DNA of 64,000 bases from Niabella aurantiaca DSM 17617 (GTDB lineage Bacteria; Bacteroidota; Bacteroidia; Chitinophagales; Chitinophagaceae): NCBI RefSeq assembly GCF_000374125.1, contig NZ_KB893643.1:317645-381644 (forward strand), given 5' to 3'. The notes under the pieces were generated by a model. It was not told where the DNA came from and did not search any database. It saw only the letters and a list, made by a program, of their open reading frames with translations. The position numbers and the translations under genes are program-made. This document shows positions 28,101 to 35,699 of the stretch, one piece after another. Position 1 is the stretch's first letter. Every line of letters begins with the position of its first letter.

Positions 28101-28948
28101 TAGACAAGATCCATTACCTTCCCCGCACCCGCGGAAACGGGGTGCTCCTGAAAGGACGCATCTATTACAGTACCAATAAATCCGGCTGGACGGAAGCCGG
28201 CAATTTTGAATGGGCTAAGAACGGGGATACCAAAGTGTTTGCTTTCAACAACCACCCCACCGCGCGTTACATCAAAATTTCGGTAACGGAAGCAGTCGGA
28301 GACTTTGGTTCGGGGCGCGAATTGTATGTATTTAAAGTACCGGGGTCTGAAAGCTATATTCCGGGCGATATCAACAGCGACCATATCATCGACAAGAACG
28401 ATCTTACCTCGTACATCAACTATACCGGCCTGCGAAGCGGTGACGGGGATTTTGAAGGATACATCAGCAATGGCGATATCAACAAAAACGGGCTGATCGA
28501 TGCCTATGATATCTCAAACGTGGCAACACGCCTGGAGGGAGGTGCCGACATGAGCAGCACCGACACACTACAAGGCCACATTCAAATAACAACGGCAAAG
28601 AAAGCATACCGGAAAGATGAAGTAGTGGACATCCTGGTAAAAGGCAATGGACTGAAGGCTGTAAATGGACTGAGCTTTGCCTTGCCCTACAATACACAGG
28701 ACTACACCTTTGCAGGCATTACCCCGTTAAACCTTAAGGAACTGGAGAACATGACCAACGACCGGTTACACAGCAACGGGAAAAAAGTGCTGTATCCGAC
28801 CTTCGTAAATATCGGAGACCGGCCTCTTTTAGAGGGCACGCAGGACCTGTTCATCATCCGGCTGAAAGCAAAGCATGATCTGAATTTTGACCTGAAGCCG
28901 GCCGACGGAATACTGGTAGACAAGCGGCTGAATACGGTAAGCTTTTGA
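25103..28948 (+). CDS. Exported multidomain GH31 glycosidase with Fn3, discoidin, dockerin-like and cohesin-like modules
   Basis: 1281 residues with a signal peptide (about 12-32). The GH31 barrel spans roughly 150-700, with nucleophile Asp422 in LKTDVAWVG and acid/base Asp474 in WSGDQTGG. The GYSFGLNG stretch after the nucleophile differs from classical alpha-glucosidases (WxDxNE) and recalls alpha-N-acetylgalactosaminidases of GH31; I am only moderately sure of that subgroup. Then come a C-terminal beta-sandwich, an Fn3 domain (about 855-940), an F5/8C discoidin domain (about 945-1080), a dockerin-like double EF-hand (GDINSDHIIDKNDLTSYI and GDINKNGLIDAYDISNVA), and a cohesin-like sandwich (about 1155-1281). 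It likely acts on host- or plant-derived glycans outside the inner membrane. It is a single gene. Confidence 0.8.
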   Translation: MNRESENTCFRKRLLTALLAATLFFTAGAQVTAAQPVTDTFSVAGAEKINPTTIKVRFTNQQDLLLDFYGETIFRMFSDPGGGALRAPEATPPASILVDNPRKNVATLSVKDQGGQILISTNAVTVSLNKATARLRIIYKKTGQVAVETITPPVFDKKSTSLKLKEDPAEYFYGGGVQNGRFSHKGKIISIENQNSWTDGGVASPTPFYWSTNGYGFMWYTFKKGKYDFGAKEKGVVTLSHETSYLDVFFLIDKEPVSILKDFYQLTGNPVLLPKFGFYEGHLNAYNRDYWKADTAGILFEDGKRYKESQKDNGGIKESLNGEKNNYPFSARAVIDRYKAHDLPLGWILPNDGYGAGYGQTGTLDSNIRNLKAFGDYARKNGVQIGLWTQSDLHPKDSIPALLQRDIIKEVGIAGVRVLKTDVAWVGPGYSFGLNGVADVGQIIPKYGHNARPFIISLDGWAGTQRYAGIWSGDQTGGAWEYIRFHIPTYLGAGLSGQPNITSDMDGIFGGRNFRVNTRDFQWKAFTPMQLNMDGWGANEKYPYALGEPATSINRTYLKLKSELLPYTYSIARKAVNGLPIIRALFLEYPNAYTYGKATQYQYLYGPYFLVAPIYQDTKADEKGNDIRNNIYLPAGTWIDYFSGDAYEGNRIINNFNAPLWKLPVFVKAGAIIPMANPSNNSTQINKALRIYELYPSGNSAFTEYDDDGLTEAYKSGTGATTLIESAVRKNTVTIVVHPTKGTYDGFEKKKATEFRINLTQRPTGITAKTGSTRIRLTEATSEEAFRKQTNVYYYNPAPNLNRFSTAGSSFEQTAITKNPQLLIKLAAADVTARALTLTFNGYHFEPADHLRKQHGRLAAPLQAQVTDSNRQAYALTPSWNKQPKADFYEIDFNGQQYTTIRDTSLLFDGLTPETGYQFKLRAVNKDGQSPWAIIFAKTKVNPLEFAIKDIVATASVADQEGSEIGQLFDFDEGNLWHTKWGTKAVPFDLVLDLRSVNQLDKIHYLPRTRGNGVLLKGRIYYSTNKSGWTEAGNFEWAKNGDTKVFAFNNHPTARYIKISVTEAVGDFGSGRELYVFKVPGSESYIPGDINSDHIIDKNDLTSYINYTGLRSGDGDFEGYISNGDINKNGLIDAYDISNVATRLEGGADMSSTDTLQGHIQITTAKKAYRKDEVVDILVKGNGLKAVNGLSFALPYNTQDYTFAGITPLNLKELENMTNDRLHSNGKKVLYPTFVNIGDRPLLEGTQDLFIIRLKAKHDLNFDLKPADGILVDKRLNTVSF

Positions 28949-28956
28949 TCCGGTGT

Positions 28957-28992
28957 TTTTTTCCGGGTCTTCCGCAAGGAGACCCGGAAAAA
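28957..28992. other. Hairpin after the GH31 gene
   Basis: TTTTTCCGGGTCT pairs with AGACCCGGAAAAA around a 9-nt loop, 8 bp after the stop. The U-tract falls on the 5' side of the stem rather than after it, so it is not a textbook intrinsic terminator on either strand. Confidence 0.45.
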
Positions 28993-29115
28993 GCAGTGGC
29001 ACAATTAAGACCCCGAACTATGCAAAGCGGAGTAATATTTTGAGGTGTATCAAAAGTCTTTCATTTGTCATTGGCAACTTGTTTCCGTATCTAATAATAG
29101 TTATGGATCAATAGA

Positions 29116-29134
29116 TTCTGAAACAAGTTCAGAA
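29116..29134. repeat. REP-like hairpin (TTCTGAA-ACAAG-TTCAGAA)
   Basis: Perfect 7-bp inverted repeat with loop ACAAG, same family as 22478 and 13226. Confidence 0.6.
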
Positions 29135-29180
29135 CGACAACACGCCATAAAGCGACTTTTGGTACAATCCCAAAAAAGCG

Positions 29181-29205
29181 AAAACCCGCCATGACAGCGG
29201 GTTTT
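29181..29205 (-). terminator. Rho-independent terminator of tRNA-Cys
   Basis: Inverted repeat AAAACCCGC / GCGGGTTTT with a 7-nt loop. Read on the minus strand it lies 15 bp after the tRNA and continues into a T-rich run (TTTTCGCTTTTTT). Confidence 0.8.
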
Positions 29206-29219
29206 AACTTTTTATCCGG

Positions 29220-29290
29220 AGGTCCCGAGCGGATTCAAACCGCTGTACGAGCTTTTGCAGAGCTCTGCCTGATCACTCGGCCACGGGACC
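29220..29290 (-). tRNA. tRNA-Cys (anticodon GCA)
   Basis: 71 nt on the minus strand folding into a full cloverleaf: acceptor GGTCCCG/CGGGACC, D stem GCC/GGC, anticodon stem GAGCT/AGCTC with loop CTGCAAA (anticodon GCA), T stem AGCGG/CCGCT with loop TTTGAAT, and discriminator U73 as expected for tRNA-Cys. The 3' CCA is not encoded (CCG follows). Confidence 0.95.
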
Positions 29291-29356
29291 ATTATCCCCA
29301 ATCCCTGATCTTTGGCAGCCGGCACCGGGGCCAGGCATCCATCCGATCATTTAATC

Positions 29357-29387
29357 TTTGAGGGCTGGCAAAAATAGGATATTTTTG
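29357..29387 (+). promoter_or_regulatory. Predicted Bacteroidota promoter of the nucleoside phosphorylase gene
   Basis: TTTG at 29357-29360, 19-bp spacer, TATTTTTG at 29380-29387: an exact fit to the -33/-7 consensus. The ATG at 29419 follows 31 bp later. Confidence 0.65.
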
Positions 29388-29418
29388 GTAAATAATAGCA
29401 AAGATTAAAGACCTTTTT

Positions 29419-30294
29419 ATGAGCAGGATCGCCGAATCGGAATTGATCATCAATAACAGGGGCGCGGTTTATCACCTCGATCTTCGTCCGGAAGAGCTTG
29501 CGGGCACAGTAGTTACCGTTGGCGACCCGGACCGGGTGGCAGAATTCAGTAAATATTTTGACACCGTCGAAGTTAAACGCCGGCACCGGGAATTTGTGAC
29601 CCATACCGGCATGGTGGGCGGCAAGCGGCTCACGGTGCTTTCCTCCGGTATCGGACCGGACAATATCGATATTGTGATGAACGAACTGGATGCCCTGGTG
29701 AACATCGATTTTGAAACGCGGGAGATCCGGCCGGAATTACGATCTTTAAACATCATCCGCGCAGGCACTTCCGGCTCACTGCAGGCAGACATTCCGGTAG
29801 ACAGCTTTGTAGCTTCCACACACGGATTGGGGCTGGACAATCTTTTGAACTTTTACCGACCTGAGGAAACGGATGAGGAAACGCAATTGCTGCAGTCTTT
29901 TGTTACCCATGTACAAATGCAGGGACTGAGCACGCCCTATATCACCGGGGCCTCCCCCTCCCTGCTCAAGCATTTTGTAACCGGGTTTCACCAGGGTATT
30001 ACCGTTACCTGTCCGGGGTTCTATGGCCCGCAGGGAAGGGTATTGCGGCTGGGCGTGCGCAATCCGCAGCTCATCGACCGTTTGACCGACTTTAGCTTCG
30101 GGCAACACCGGATCACGAATTTTGAAATGGAGACCTCCGCCATTTTCGGCCTGGGAAAATTACTCGGACACCACTGCCTGGCGTTGAATGCCATCGTGGC
30201 CAACCGCATCGTAAGGGAATTTACAAAGGACGGAAAAGCAGCGGTGGAGCGGCTGATCCTGAAATTTCTGGAAACATTCAAAAATAATTTCTGA
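29419..30294 (+). CDS. Nucleoside phosphorylase (uridine phosphorylase-like)
   Basis: 291-residue PNP/UDP family enzyme: VVTVGDPDRVAEF (phosphate loop with Asp and Arg), SSGIGPDNIDIVMNEL, IRAGTSGSLQ, and FEMETSAIFGLGKLLGH with the Glu-Met-Glu ribose-binding element. Expected reaction: phosphorolysis of uridine or a related nucleoside to base and ribose-1-phosphate in the cytoplasm. It has its own well-matched promoter and precedes dapF by 43 bp, so part of the dapF transcription may read through from here. Confidence 0.85.
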   Translation: MSRIAESELIINNRGAVYHLDLRPEELAGTVVTVGDPDRVAEFSKYFDTVEVKRRHREFVTHTGMVGGKRLTVLSSGIGPDNIDIVMNELDALVNIDFETREIRPELRSLNIIRAGTSGSLQADIPVDSFVASTHGLGLDNLLNFYRPEETDEETQLLQSFVTHVQMQGLSTPYITGASPSLLKHFVTGFHQGITVTCPGFYGPQGRVLRLGVRNPQLIDRLTDFSFGQHRITNFEMETSAIFGLGKLLGHHCLALNAIVANRIVREFTKDGKAAVERLILKFLETFKNNF

Positions 30295-30337
30295 AACAGG
30301 ATTTGTTTCATTGGTTATAAAAAGAAATAAATAAAAT

Positions 30338-31129
30338 ATGAATTTGGCTTTTTACAAATACCAGGGAACGGGAAACGACTTTATACTTGTTGACAACCGG
30401 GAAGGGGACTATTCGGGCCTAACAGAAGAGCAGATAAGATCATTGTGCGACCGGCGGTTTGGTATCGGAGCCGACGGTTTTATGCTGCTCAATGAAAAAG
30501 AAGACTATGATTTTGAGATGGTGTATTATAATGCTGACGGACGGGAAGGCTCCATGTGCGGGAATGGCGGCCGCTGCATTGTTCAGTTTGCCAGCGACAG
30601 GGGCATTAAGAAACCAGCCTATCATTTTATTGCAACCGATGGCCCTCACGAGGCAACCATTGAAGATGGCGAAGTATCCCTGAAAATGAAAGACGTGGAA
30701 AGCATTCAGGCGTACAGGACCGATTCTGTCTTAAACACGGGCTCTCCCCACTATGTACAGCTGGATCCCGATGTGATGCACCTCGATGTATTTAAAGAGG
30801 GCCAGAAAATACGGTATAGCAAGGAATTTGCCGAACAGGGCATCAACGTTAATTTTGTGCAGGTAAAAGAGCCCGATACGCTGATCGTACGCACTTATGA
30901 GCGGGGTGTGGAAAACGAGACCTATTCCTGTGGTACCGGCGTAACGGCTGCGGCACTGGTATACTATCACAATGATAACGGGTTTAATTCGGTAAATATA
31001 GAGACCCTGGGCGGAAAACTAAATGTACGGTACCGCCGGGAACCCGATGGATCTTTTAACAACATCTGGCTCAAAGGCCCTGCTGTAAAGGTTTTCGAAG
31101 GCAGCATAAGCGCAACCGATCATGATTAA
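30338..31129 (+). CDS. dapF: Diaminopimelate epimerase
   Basis: Converts LL- to meso-diaminopimelate for peptidoglycan and lysine synthesis. The 263-residue protein has both active-site cysteines in their motifs: ADGREGSMCGNGGRC and ENETYSCGTGVTAAAL, plus the opening KYQGTGNDFILVDN. It overlaps corA-like by 8 bp, which itself overlaps the NUDIX gene, giving a tight three-gene operon. Confidence 0.95.
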   Translation: MNLAFYKYQGTGNDFILVDNREGDYSGLTEEQIRSLCDRRFGIGADGFMLLNEKEDYDFEMVYYNADGREGSMCGNGGRCIVQFASDRGIKKPAYHFIATDGPHEATIEDGEVSLKMKDVESIQAYRTDSVLNTGSPHYVQLDPDVMHLDVFKEGQKIRYSKEFAEQGINVNFVQVKEPDTLIVRTYERGVENETYSCGTGVTAAALVYYHNDNGFNSVNIETLGGKLNVRYRREPDGSFNNIWLKGPAVKVFEGSISATDHD

Positions 31130-32063
31130 ATACTTCAGGAATATTGACCATAGCACCGTAGAGATCTTCGAGCCGGAGAGCGATAGCTGGGTGAACGTTG
31201 TTCCGCCGCTGAAACAGGAGGAATTCAATGAGCTGTCGGAACTGCTGGAGATCCCCATCGACTTTCTGACAGACTCGCTGGATATCGACGAGCGTAGCCG
31301 TTATGATGAAGATGACAATGTAAAGCTCATCGTGATCAAAACGCCTACTGAAAACAATTCATTCAATGAAAGCGATGCTTACTACATCACCATCCCTATC
31401 ATCATCATCCTTACCCACAACCATATTGTTACGGTAAATTCTTTTGAAAATCCGGCCATAAAAAAATTCCTGAATACTTTTCAGAACCGCCAGCCGGATA
31501 AAAGGAACATGATGGTGATCAAGATCATTGAAAAGATCATCCAGAATTTCATGGAATACCTGAAGGAAATCAATCAAAAGCGGAATCTTATTGAGCAAAA
31601 GCTTTATGATGCCAACAAGAACGAGCATCTGCTGGAGCTGATGAAGATCCAGAAAAGCCTGGTGTATTTTGTAACGGCGTTGCGCTCCAACGAACTGCTG
31701 CTTGCCAAAATACAACGCACAAAGTTCCTGCAGCTTACAGAAAACGAATCCGAGCTCCTGGAGGACCTTATGGTTGATAACTCACAGGCCCTCGAAATGG
31801 CCAATATCTATACCAATATCCTTAGCAGCACCATGGATACCTTTGCCAGCATTATCGCCAACAATCAGAACCAGGTATTAAAAAGACTGGCGATTGCCAC
31901 CATTGTACTGAGCTTCCCCGTATTGATTGCAAGTATCTTCGGCATGAATGTACCCAGCGGCTTTGAGCATTCGCCTTATGCGTTTTATATTGTGGCAGTG
32001 CTTTCATTGTTACTGGCCGTGGTTTTGGGTGTGCTGGCTTTCAGAAAAAAAATACTGGAATGA
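31122..32063 (+). CDS. corA: CorA-family divalent cation transporter
   Basis: 313-residue CorA/MIT-family channel: a large N-terminal cytoplasmic domain with long helices, then two C-terminal membrane helices (about 250-270 and 283-303). The pore signature GMN is present in SIFGMNVPSG at the end of the first helix. Transport of Mg2+ (or Co2+/Ni2+) is expected. Overlaps the genes on both sides (8 bp and 4 bp). Confidence 0.9.
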   Translation: MIKYFRNIDHSTVEIFEPESDSWVNVVPPLKQEEFNELSELLEIPIDFLTDSLDIDERSRYDEDDNVKLIVIKTPTENNSFNESDAYYITIPIIIILTHNHIVTVNSFENPAIKKFLNTFQNRQPDKRNMMVIKIIEKIIQNFMEYLKEINQKRNLIEQKLYDANKNEHLLELMKIQKSLVYFVTALRSNELLLAKIQRTKFLQLTENESELLEDLMVDNSQALEMANIYTNILSSTMDTFASIIANNQNQVLKRLAIATIVLSFPVLIASIFGMNVPSGFEHSPYAFYIVAVLSLLLAVVLGVLAFRKKILE

Positions 32064-32509
32064 CACTGAGATCTTTTAACATCCGCGTGTATGGCGTTCT
32101 GGTGAATGAAAAGCGGCAGGTGCTGGTAAGCGACGAGCGCATCTATTTCAACAACTGCGAGGTCACCAAGTTTCCCGGAGGCGGACTGGAACTGGGCGAA
32201 GGTACGCGGGAGTGCATTGTGCGGGAATGTAAGGAAGAAATGAACGCAGACGTAGAAGTGATCGATCATTTGTACACGACAGATTTCTTTCAGCAATCGG
32301 CATTTAATGAAGAACACCAGCTGATCTCCATTTATTATATCGTGCGGCCTGTTACTCCCCTGCCCTACAGGCTCAATAACGGCACCCCTGTTTATCCCGA
32401 AACGATCACCGAAAACTTCCGCTTTGTAGACTGGGATCATTTTTCAGCCGATGTAATGACCTTACCCATCGATAAAATTGCCGCAGCGCTTTTAAAAGAA
32501 CGCGGCTGA
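32060..32509 (+). CDS. NUDIX hydrolase
   Basis: 149-residue NUDIX protein with a complete box: GGGLELGEGTRECIVRECKEEM fits GX5EX7REUXEEXGU, apart from the last glycine position (shown here in separate parts: GGGLELGEG and RECKEEM). It would hydrolyse a nucleoside diphosphate linked to another moiety; the substrate is not predictable. It overlaps the CorA gene by 4 bp. Confidence 0.85.
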   Translation: MTLRSFNIRVYGVLVNEKRQVLVSDERIYFNNCEVTKFPGGGLELGEGTRECIVRECKEEMNADVEVIDHLYTTDFFQQSAFNEEHQLISIYYIVRPVTPLPYRLNNGTPVYPETITENFRFVDWDHFSADVMTLPIDKIAAALLKERG

Positions 32510-32623
32510 ACGGCTCACCGGCACATCTCGGCCCGAATGACGTACTGAAACACGGGAAACAGCTCCGTGTGCGGTGTCCCGGTAGTAATGCCCCCCTCCT
32601 GTATGATTCTAACAAAAAATCGA

Positions 32624-32631
32624 TACTTTTG
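32624..32631 (+). promoter_or_regulatory. -7 element upstream of the lipoprotein gene
   Basis: TACTTTTG matches TAnnTTTG exactly, 22 bp before the ATG at 32654. No obvious -33 TTTG at the usual distance. Confidence 0.4.
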
Positions 32632-32653
32632 AAGCCCGTTTTAATCCCCTGAT

Positions 32654-33412
32654 ATGAAGCGATTTGTTACAGCCGTTACACTGGTCATCGTAGTGCTTAC
32701 AATGTCCACCTGTTCAAAAAAAGATATTCCCTTTGCCCATAACAAAGATGCCGCCGCCTACAATAAACCGGTTGGTGCTTCAGCAAAGGACCTACTGGGC
32801 AGCAGCGCATTCGCCAGTCTTTCGGTAGAGATACAGTATGTTGCCGGTTATGCCCCGGATGCCGCAGCCCTCGAGCAGCTGAAAACATTCCTGGCCAACC
32901 GGCTTCATAAACCCGGTGGCGTTACGATAACCACGCAGGTCATCCCTGACCCGGGCGCTCCCACGCTATCCCTCAGCCGGGTCCGGGAAATTGAAAATGC
33001 GCACCGCACCCTTTTTAACAAGGGCAACCGGTTCAGTCTCTATATCCTTTACAGCAACAGCGATTACTCCGACGCCAACACGCTGGGCATTGCCTATCGC
33101 AATACCTCAGCGGCGCTGATGGGAAAAAAGATCCATGAAAACTCCGGAGGATTCGGTCAGATAAGCCGTACCAAACTGGAAGCAACGGTGCTGGAACATG
33201 AAGTGGGGCATTTACTGGGGCTGGTTGATCTGGGATCTCCCATGCAATCGGCACATAAAGATGCGCCGCACGGCAATCATTGCAGTAACGAACAATGCCT
33301 CATGTACTATGCGTCGGAAACAACTGATGTGCTTGGTTTCCTGTCTCGTAATGAAGCTTCAGAACTGGACGCGGGCTGCCTTGCAGACCTGAAAGCGAAC
33401 GGAGGCAGGTAG
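32654..33412 (+). CDS. Metzincin-like zinc metalloprotease lipoprotein
   Basis: 252-residue protein with a lipoprotein signal peptide (hydrophobic VTAVTLVIVVL, lipobox ending at Cys20 in MSTC). The C-terminal half has LEHEVGHLLGLVDLG, which fits HExxHxxGxxD, a metzincin-type zinc site with Asp as the third ligand, followed about 40 residues later by CLMYY, a plausible Met-turn. Probably a surface or periplasmic membrane-anchored protease of the kind common in Bacteroidota; target unknown. It is a single gene, convergent with the TolC-like gene. Confidence 0.75.
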   Translation: MKRFVTAVTLVIVVLTMSTCSKKDIPFAHNKDAAAYNKPVGASAKDLLGSSAFASLSVEIQYVAGYAPDAAALEQLKTFLANRLHKPGGVTITTQVIPDPGAPTLSLSRVREIENAHRTLFNKGNRFSLYILYSNSDYSDANTLGIAYRNTSAALMGKKIHENSGGFGQISRTKLEATVLEHEVGHLLGLVDLGSPMQSAHKDAPHGNHCSNEQCLMYYASETTDVLGFLSRNEASELDAGCLADLKANGGR

Positions 33413-33430
33413 GACTGGGAATCGGGGGTC

Positions 33431-33475
33431 CGGAATTGAGATTTGAGAACTTGGAATTGAGTATTTGGTATTGGA
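33431..33475. repeat. Degenerate GAGATTTGAG-type tract
   Basis: AATTGAGATTTGAGAAC followed by GGAATTGAGTATTTGG. One of a set of similar low-complexity tracts in intergenic gaps (also 34811, 35624, 51285, 61560). Confidence 0.5.
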
Positions 33476-33501
33476 ACATCCGCGTTCAACAGCATTGCCG
33501 G

Positions 33502-34809
33502 CTACGGCTCATTGATCCCCTGGTAATAATTATAGATCTTCACCCGCAATAAATATTCATATTTCCCGCCGATAAGATCCACATTTGCCCGGTCCAGGTT
33601 GTTCTTCACCGTCAGGTACTCCACGGAGTTCCAGGTACCTACCGTGAACCGCGCCTCTGCAGCCTGGTACGACTGCTGCAATGCCTGTACCCGCTCCTGC
33701 AGCTTTTTATAACGTTCATAAGCCGCATTCATATTCACATAGGCCGTTTGTATATTTTGCTGCAGGGCCGTCTTTGCGGATGTGTTTTGCAACCGGGCGT
33801 CCTTCAGATCCAGTTTTGCCAGGCGGACACTATTCCGCAATTGCAGGTTCCCAAAGATGGGGATGGATAAGGAAAAGCCCAGGTTTCGCCCGAAGTTATT
33901 TTTCAACTGGTTTCCGATGTTCCCGTTAAACTGTGTGTAACTGCTTCCGAAACCATATCCGAAACCCAGTGAGGGAAATAATTTTCCACGGGCTGCTTTC
34001 AAACCGTACCCCGCACTTTTCAACGTATAATCGGCAGCCTGTACCCCGGCAAAATGTTCCAGCGCCGTATTATAGGCCGTTGCCGCATCAATGGTATTCT
34101 TTTGCAGGACCTCGGTAGCCGGCATCCGTTCAAAGACCATTGCGGTATCATAAGGAATATTCATCAGCGCGCATATATTGATCTTTGCCGTTTCCACATC
34201 CCGTTTTACATTAATGACCGAGGCTTCATCTCCCGCAAATTGTCCCCGTATATCAAAAAAATCAGAAGGCGCTATAGCCCCCTGATCGTTCATATCTTTC
34301 AACCGCTTCATCTGCCTTTCCGAAAGTGCTGCCTGTTCGGTATTTTGTACCAGCAGGTCTTCAAAATTCATCAGCTGCAGATATGCCAGGATCATGTTCA
34401 GGGTCATATTGTCCTTTTGCTGCTGCCAGCTCATTTTGGTGGCCGCTACGTTCATGGCTGCCTGCCGTACCGTATGCTGCAGGGCCAGCCCCTGGAAAAC
34501 AGGCAAACCGCCCGACAGATTGTAGTTACCGGAATAAAAGCTTTTATCGACATAGTCATTGGTTGTTTTGTCAATGCTCCGGCCGAAGAACCAGCCATGG
34601 CTTGCGGCGGCATTCAGATCCGGCAGCATGTTCAGCCATGCTTGCCGGTGGCCGATCGCGGCACGCTCCAGCTGATTTCCGGCAAGGGCAATCTGCAGGT
34701 TATTCTTTAGTGCCATATCAATACAGGTTTCCAGTGTGTAATGGTTGCGCTGCGCCCGGGCCATTACAGGGACCGTGATCAAAAAAAATCCTATAAAAAA
34801 AAACTTCAT
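33502..34809 (-). CDS. TolC-family outer-membrane efflux protein
   Basis: About 435 residues with a signal peptide (FFFIGFFLITVPVMARAQ). It opens with YTLETCIDMALKNNLQI, the conserved start of outer-membrane factor repeats, and shows two long coiled-coil repeats and NIPIFGNLQLRNSVRLAKLDL-type beta/helix transitions. It is the exit duct for an ABC-type tripartite system. The frame is open to 34938, but ATG 34809 gives the signal peptide. It is the last gene of the third transporter unit, 136 bp after the ATPase stop. Confidence 0.85.
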   Translation of the reverse strand: MKFFFIGFFLITVPVMARAQRNHYTLETCIDMALKNNLQIALAGNQLERAAIGHRQAWLNMLPDLNAAASHGWFFGRSIDKTTNDYVDKSFYSGNYNLSGGLPVFQGLALQHTVRQAAMNVAATKMSWQQQKDNMTLNMILAYLQLMNFEDLLVQNTEQAALSERQMKRLKDMNDQGAIAPSDFFDIRGQFAGDEASVINVKRDVETAKINICALMNIPYDTAMVFERMPATEVLQKNTIDAATAYNTALEHFAGVQAADYTLKSAGYGLKAARGKLFPSLGFGYGFGSSYTQFNGNIGNQLKNNFGRNLGFSLSIPIFGNLQLRNSVRLAKLDLKDARLQNTSAKTALQQNIQTAYVNMNAAYERYKKLQERVQALQQSYQAAEARFTVGTWNSVEYLTVKNNLDRANVDLIGGKYEYLLRVKIYNYYQGINEP

Positions 34810-34810
34810 G

Positions 34811-34840
34811 GATCGAGATTTCAGAGTTGAGATTTGAAAC
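34811..34840. repeat. Degenerate GAGATTT tract
   Basis: ATCGAGATTTCAGAG then TTGAGATTTGAAAC, directly upstream of the TolC start. Confidence 0.45.
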
Positions 34841-34945
34841 AGGGAGCATCCATTACCGGCATTCAGCAAATCATTGCCGGAACAGCCTCTTTTCCTATAT
34901 CCTTTTACTATTGCCTGTTTGCCGTAACCATTGATCATACACCAT

Positions 34946-35623
34946 TCACTTCTTTTCTACATGAGCGTCCAGCAAATGAATGATCCTTGAGCCATATTCG
35001 GCATTTTTTTCCGAATGCGTTACTTGGATGATGGTGACCCCGTCCCGGTTCAGCTGTTGAAACAGCTCCATGATCTCCTCCCCCTGCTTTGAATTCAGGT
35101 TTCCGGTGGGTTCATCGGCCAGTAATAATTTCGGGCCTCCGATCAATGCCCGCGCAATGCCCACCAGCTGCTGCTGGCCGCCGGAAAGCTGTGTAGGAAA
35201 TAAATCCTTTTTACCCACTATGTTAAAACGGTCCAGCATATCGGCCACCATGGCCTTACGCTCCGGTGTTTTAATACCCTTGTAGAGCAACGGCGTTTCA
35301 ATATTTTCATAAACAGTCAGCTCATCAATCAGGTGATACGCCTGAAAAACAAAACCGATATATTGTTTATAAAGTGCCGCGCGTTGCTTTTCCCTGAGGC
35401 CCTGGACAGCATCTCCCATAAAATGATAAGCCCCTTCATCAAAATCATCCAGCATTCCGATCACATTTAATAACGTGGATTTCCCGGAACCGGAGGGTCC
35501 CATTACCGACACAAATTCTCCTTCGCCGATATCCAGGTTAATATCTTTTAATAAAAATGTACGGTTGATTCCGGTGTTCACCCATTTGTAAATTCCCCGT
35601 AATGATAATAACATAGTGTCCAT
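34946..35623 (-). CDS. MacB/LolD-type ABC ATPase
   Basis: 225 residues: Walker [10 protein letters not shown] (42-50), Q-loop VFQAYHL, signature [15 protein letters not shown], Walker [13 protein letters not shown]-loop VTHSE. In the signature the normally conserved Arg after LSGGQQQ is Leu, and the adjacent Ala is Gly; the second ATPase of this cluster (55385) has the standard LSGGQQQRVAVARA. It energises periplasmic FtsX-type permeases; the 792-residue permease is directly upstream (76 bp). Confidence 0.9.
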   Translation of the reverse strand: MDTMLLSLRGIYKWVNTGINRTFLLKDINLDIGEGEFVSVMGPSGSGKSTLLNVIGMLDDFDEGAYHFMGDAVQGLREKQRAALYKQYIGFVFQAYHLIDELTVYENIETPLLYKGIKTPERKAMVADMLDRFNIVGKKDLFPTQLSGGQQQLVGIARALIGGPKLLLADEPTGNLNSKQGEEIMELFQQLNRDGVTIIQVTHSEKNAEYGSRIIHLLDAHVEKK

Positions 35624-35650
35624 ATTTGAGTTTTGAGACCTGAGAACCGA
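35624..35650. repeat. Degenerate TTTGAGTTTTGAGA tract
   Basis: Short tract of the GAGATTTGAG type just upstream of the ATPase start. Confidence 0.4.
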
Positions 35651-35699
35651 AGCTCACCGCCTTCTGATTTGTTATTTATTATTTGTCATTCAGCATTCC

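Noticed and set aside
28957-28992. Hairpin after the GH31 gene as an intrinsic terminator
   Set aside because: The stem is good but neither strand has a U-tract on its 3' side; kept only as a hairpin.
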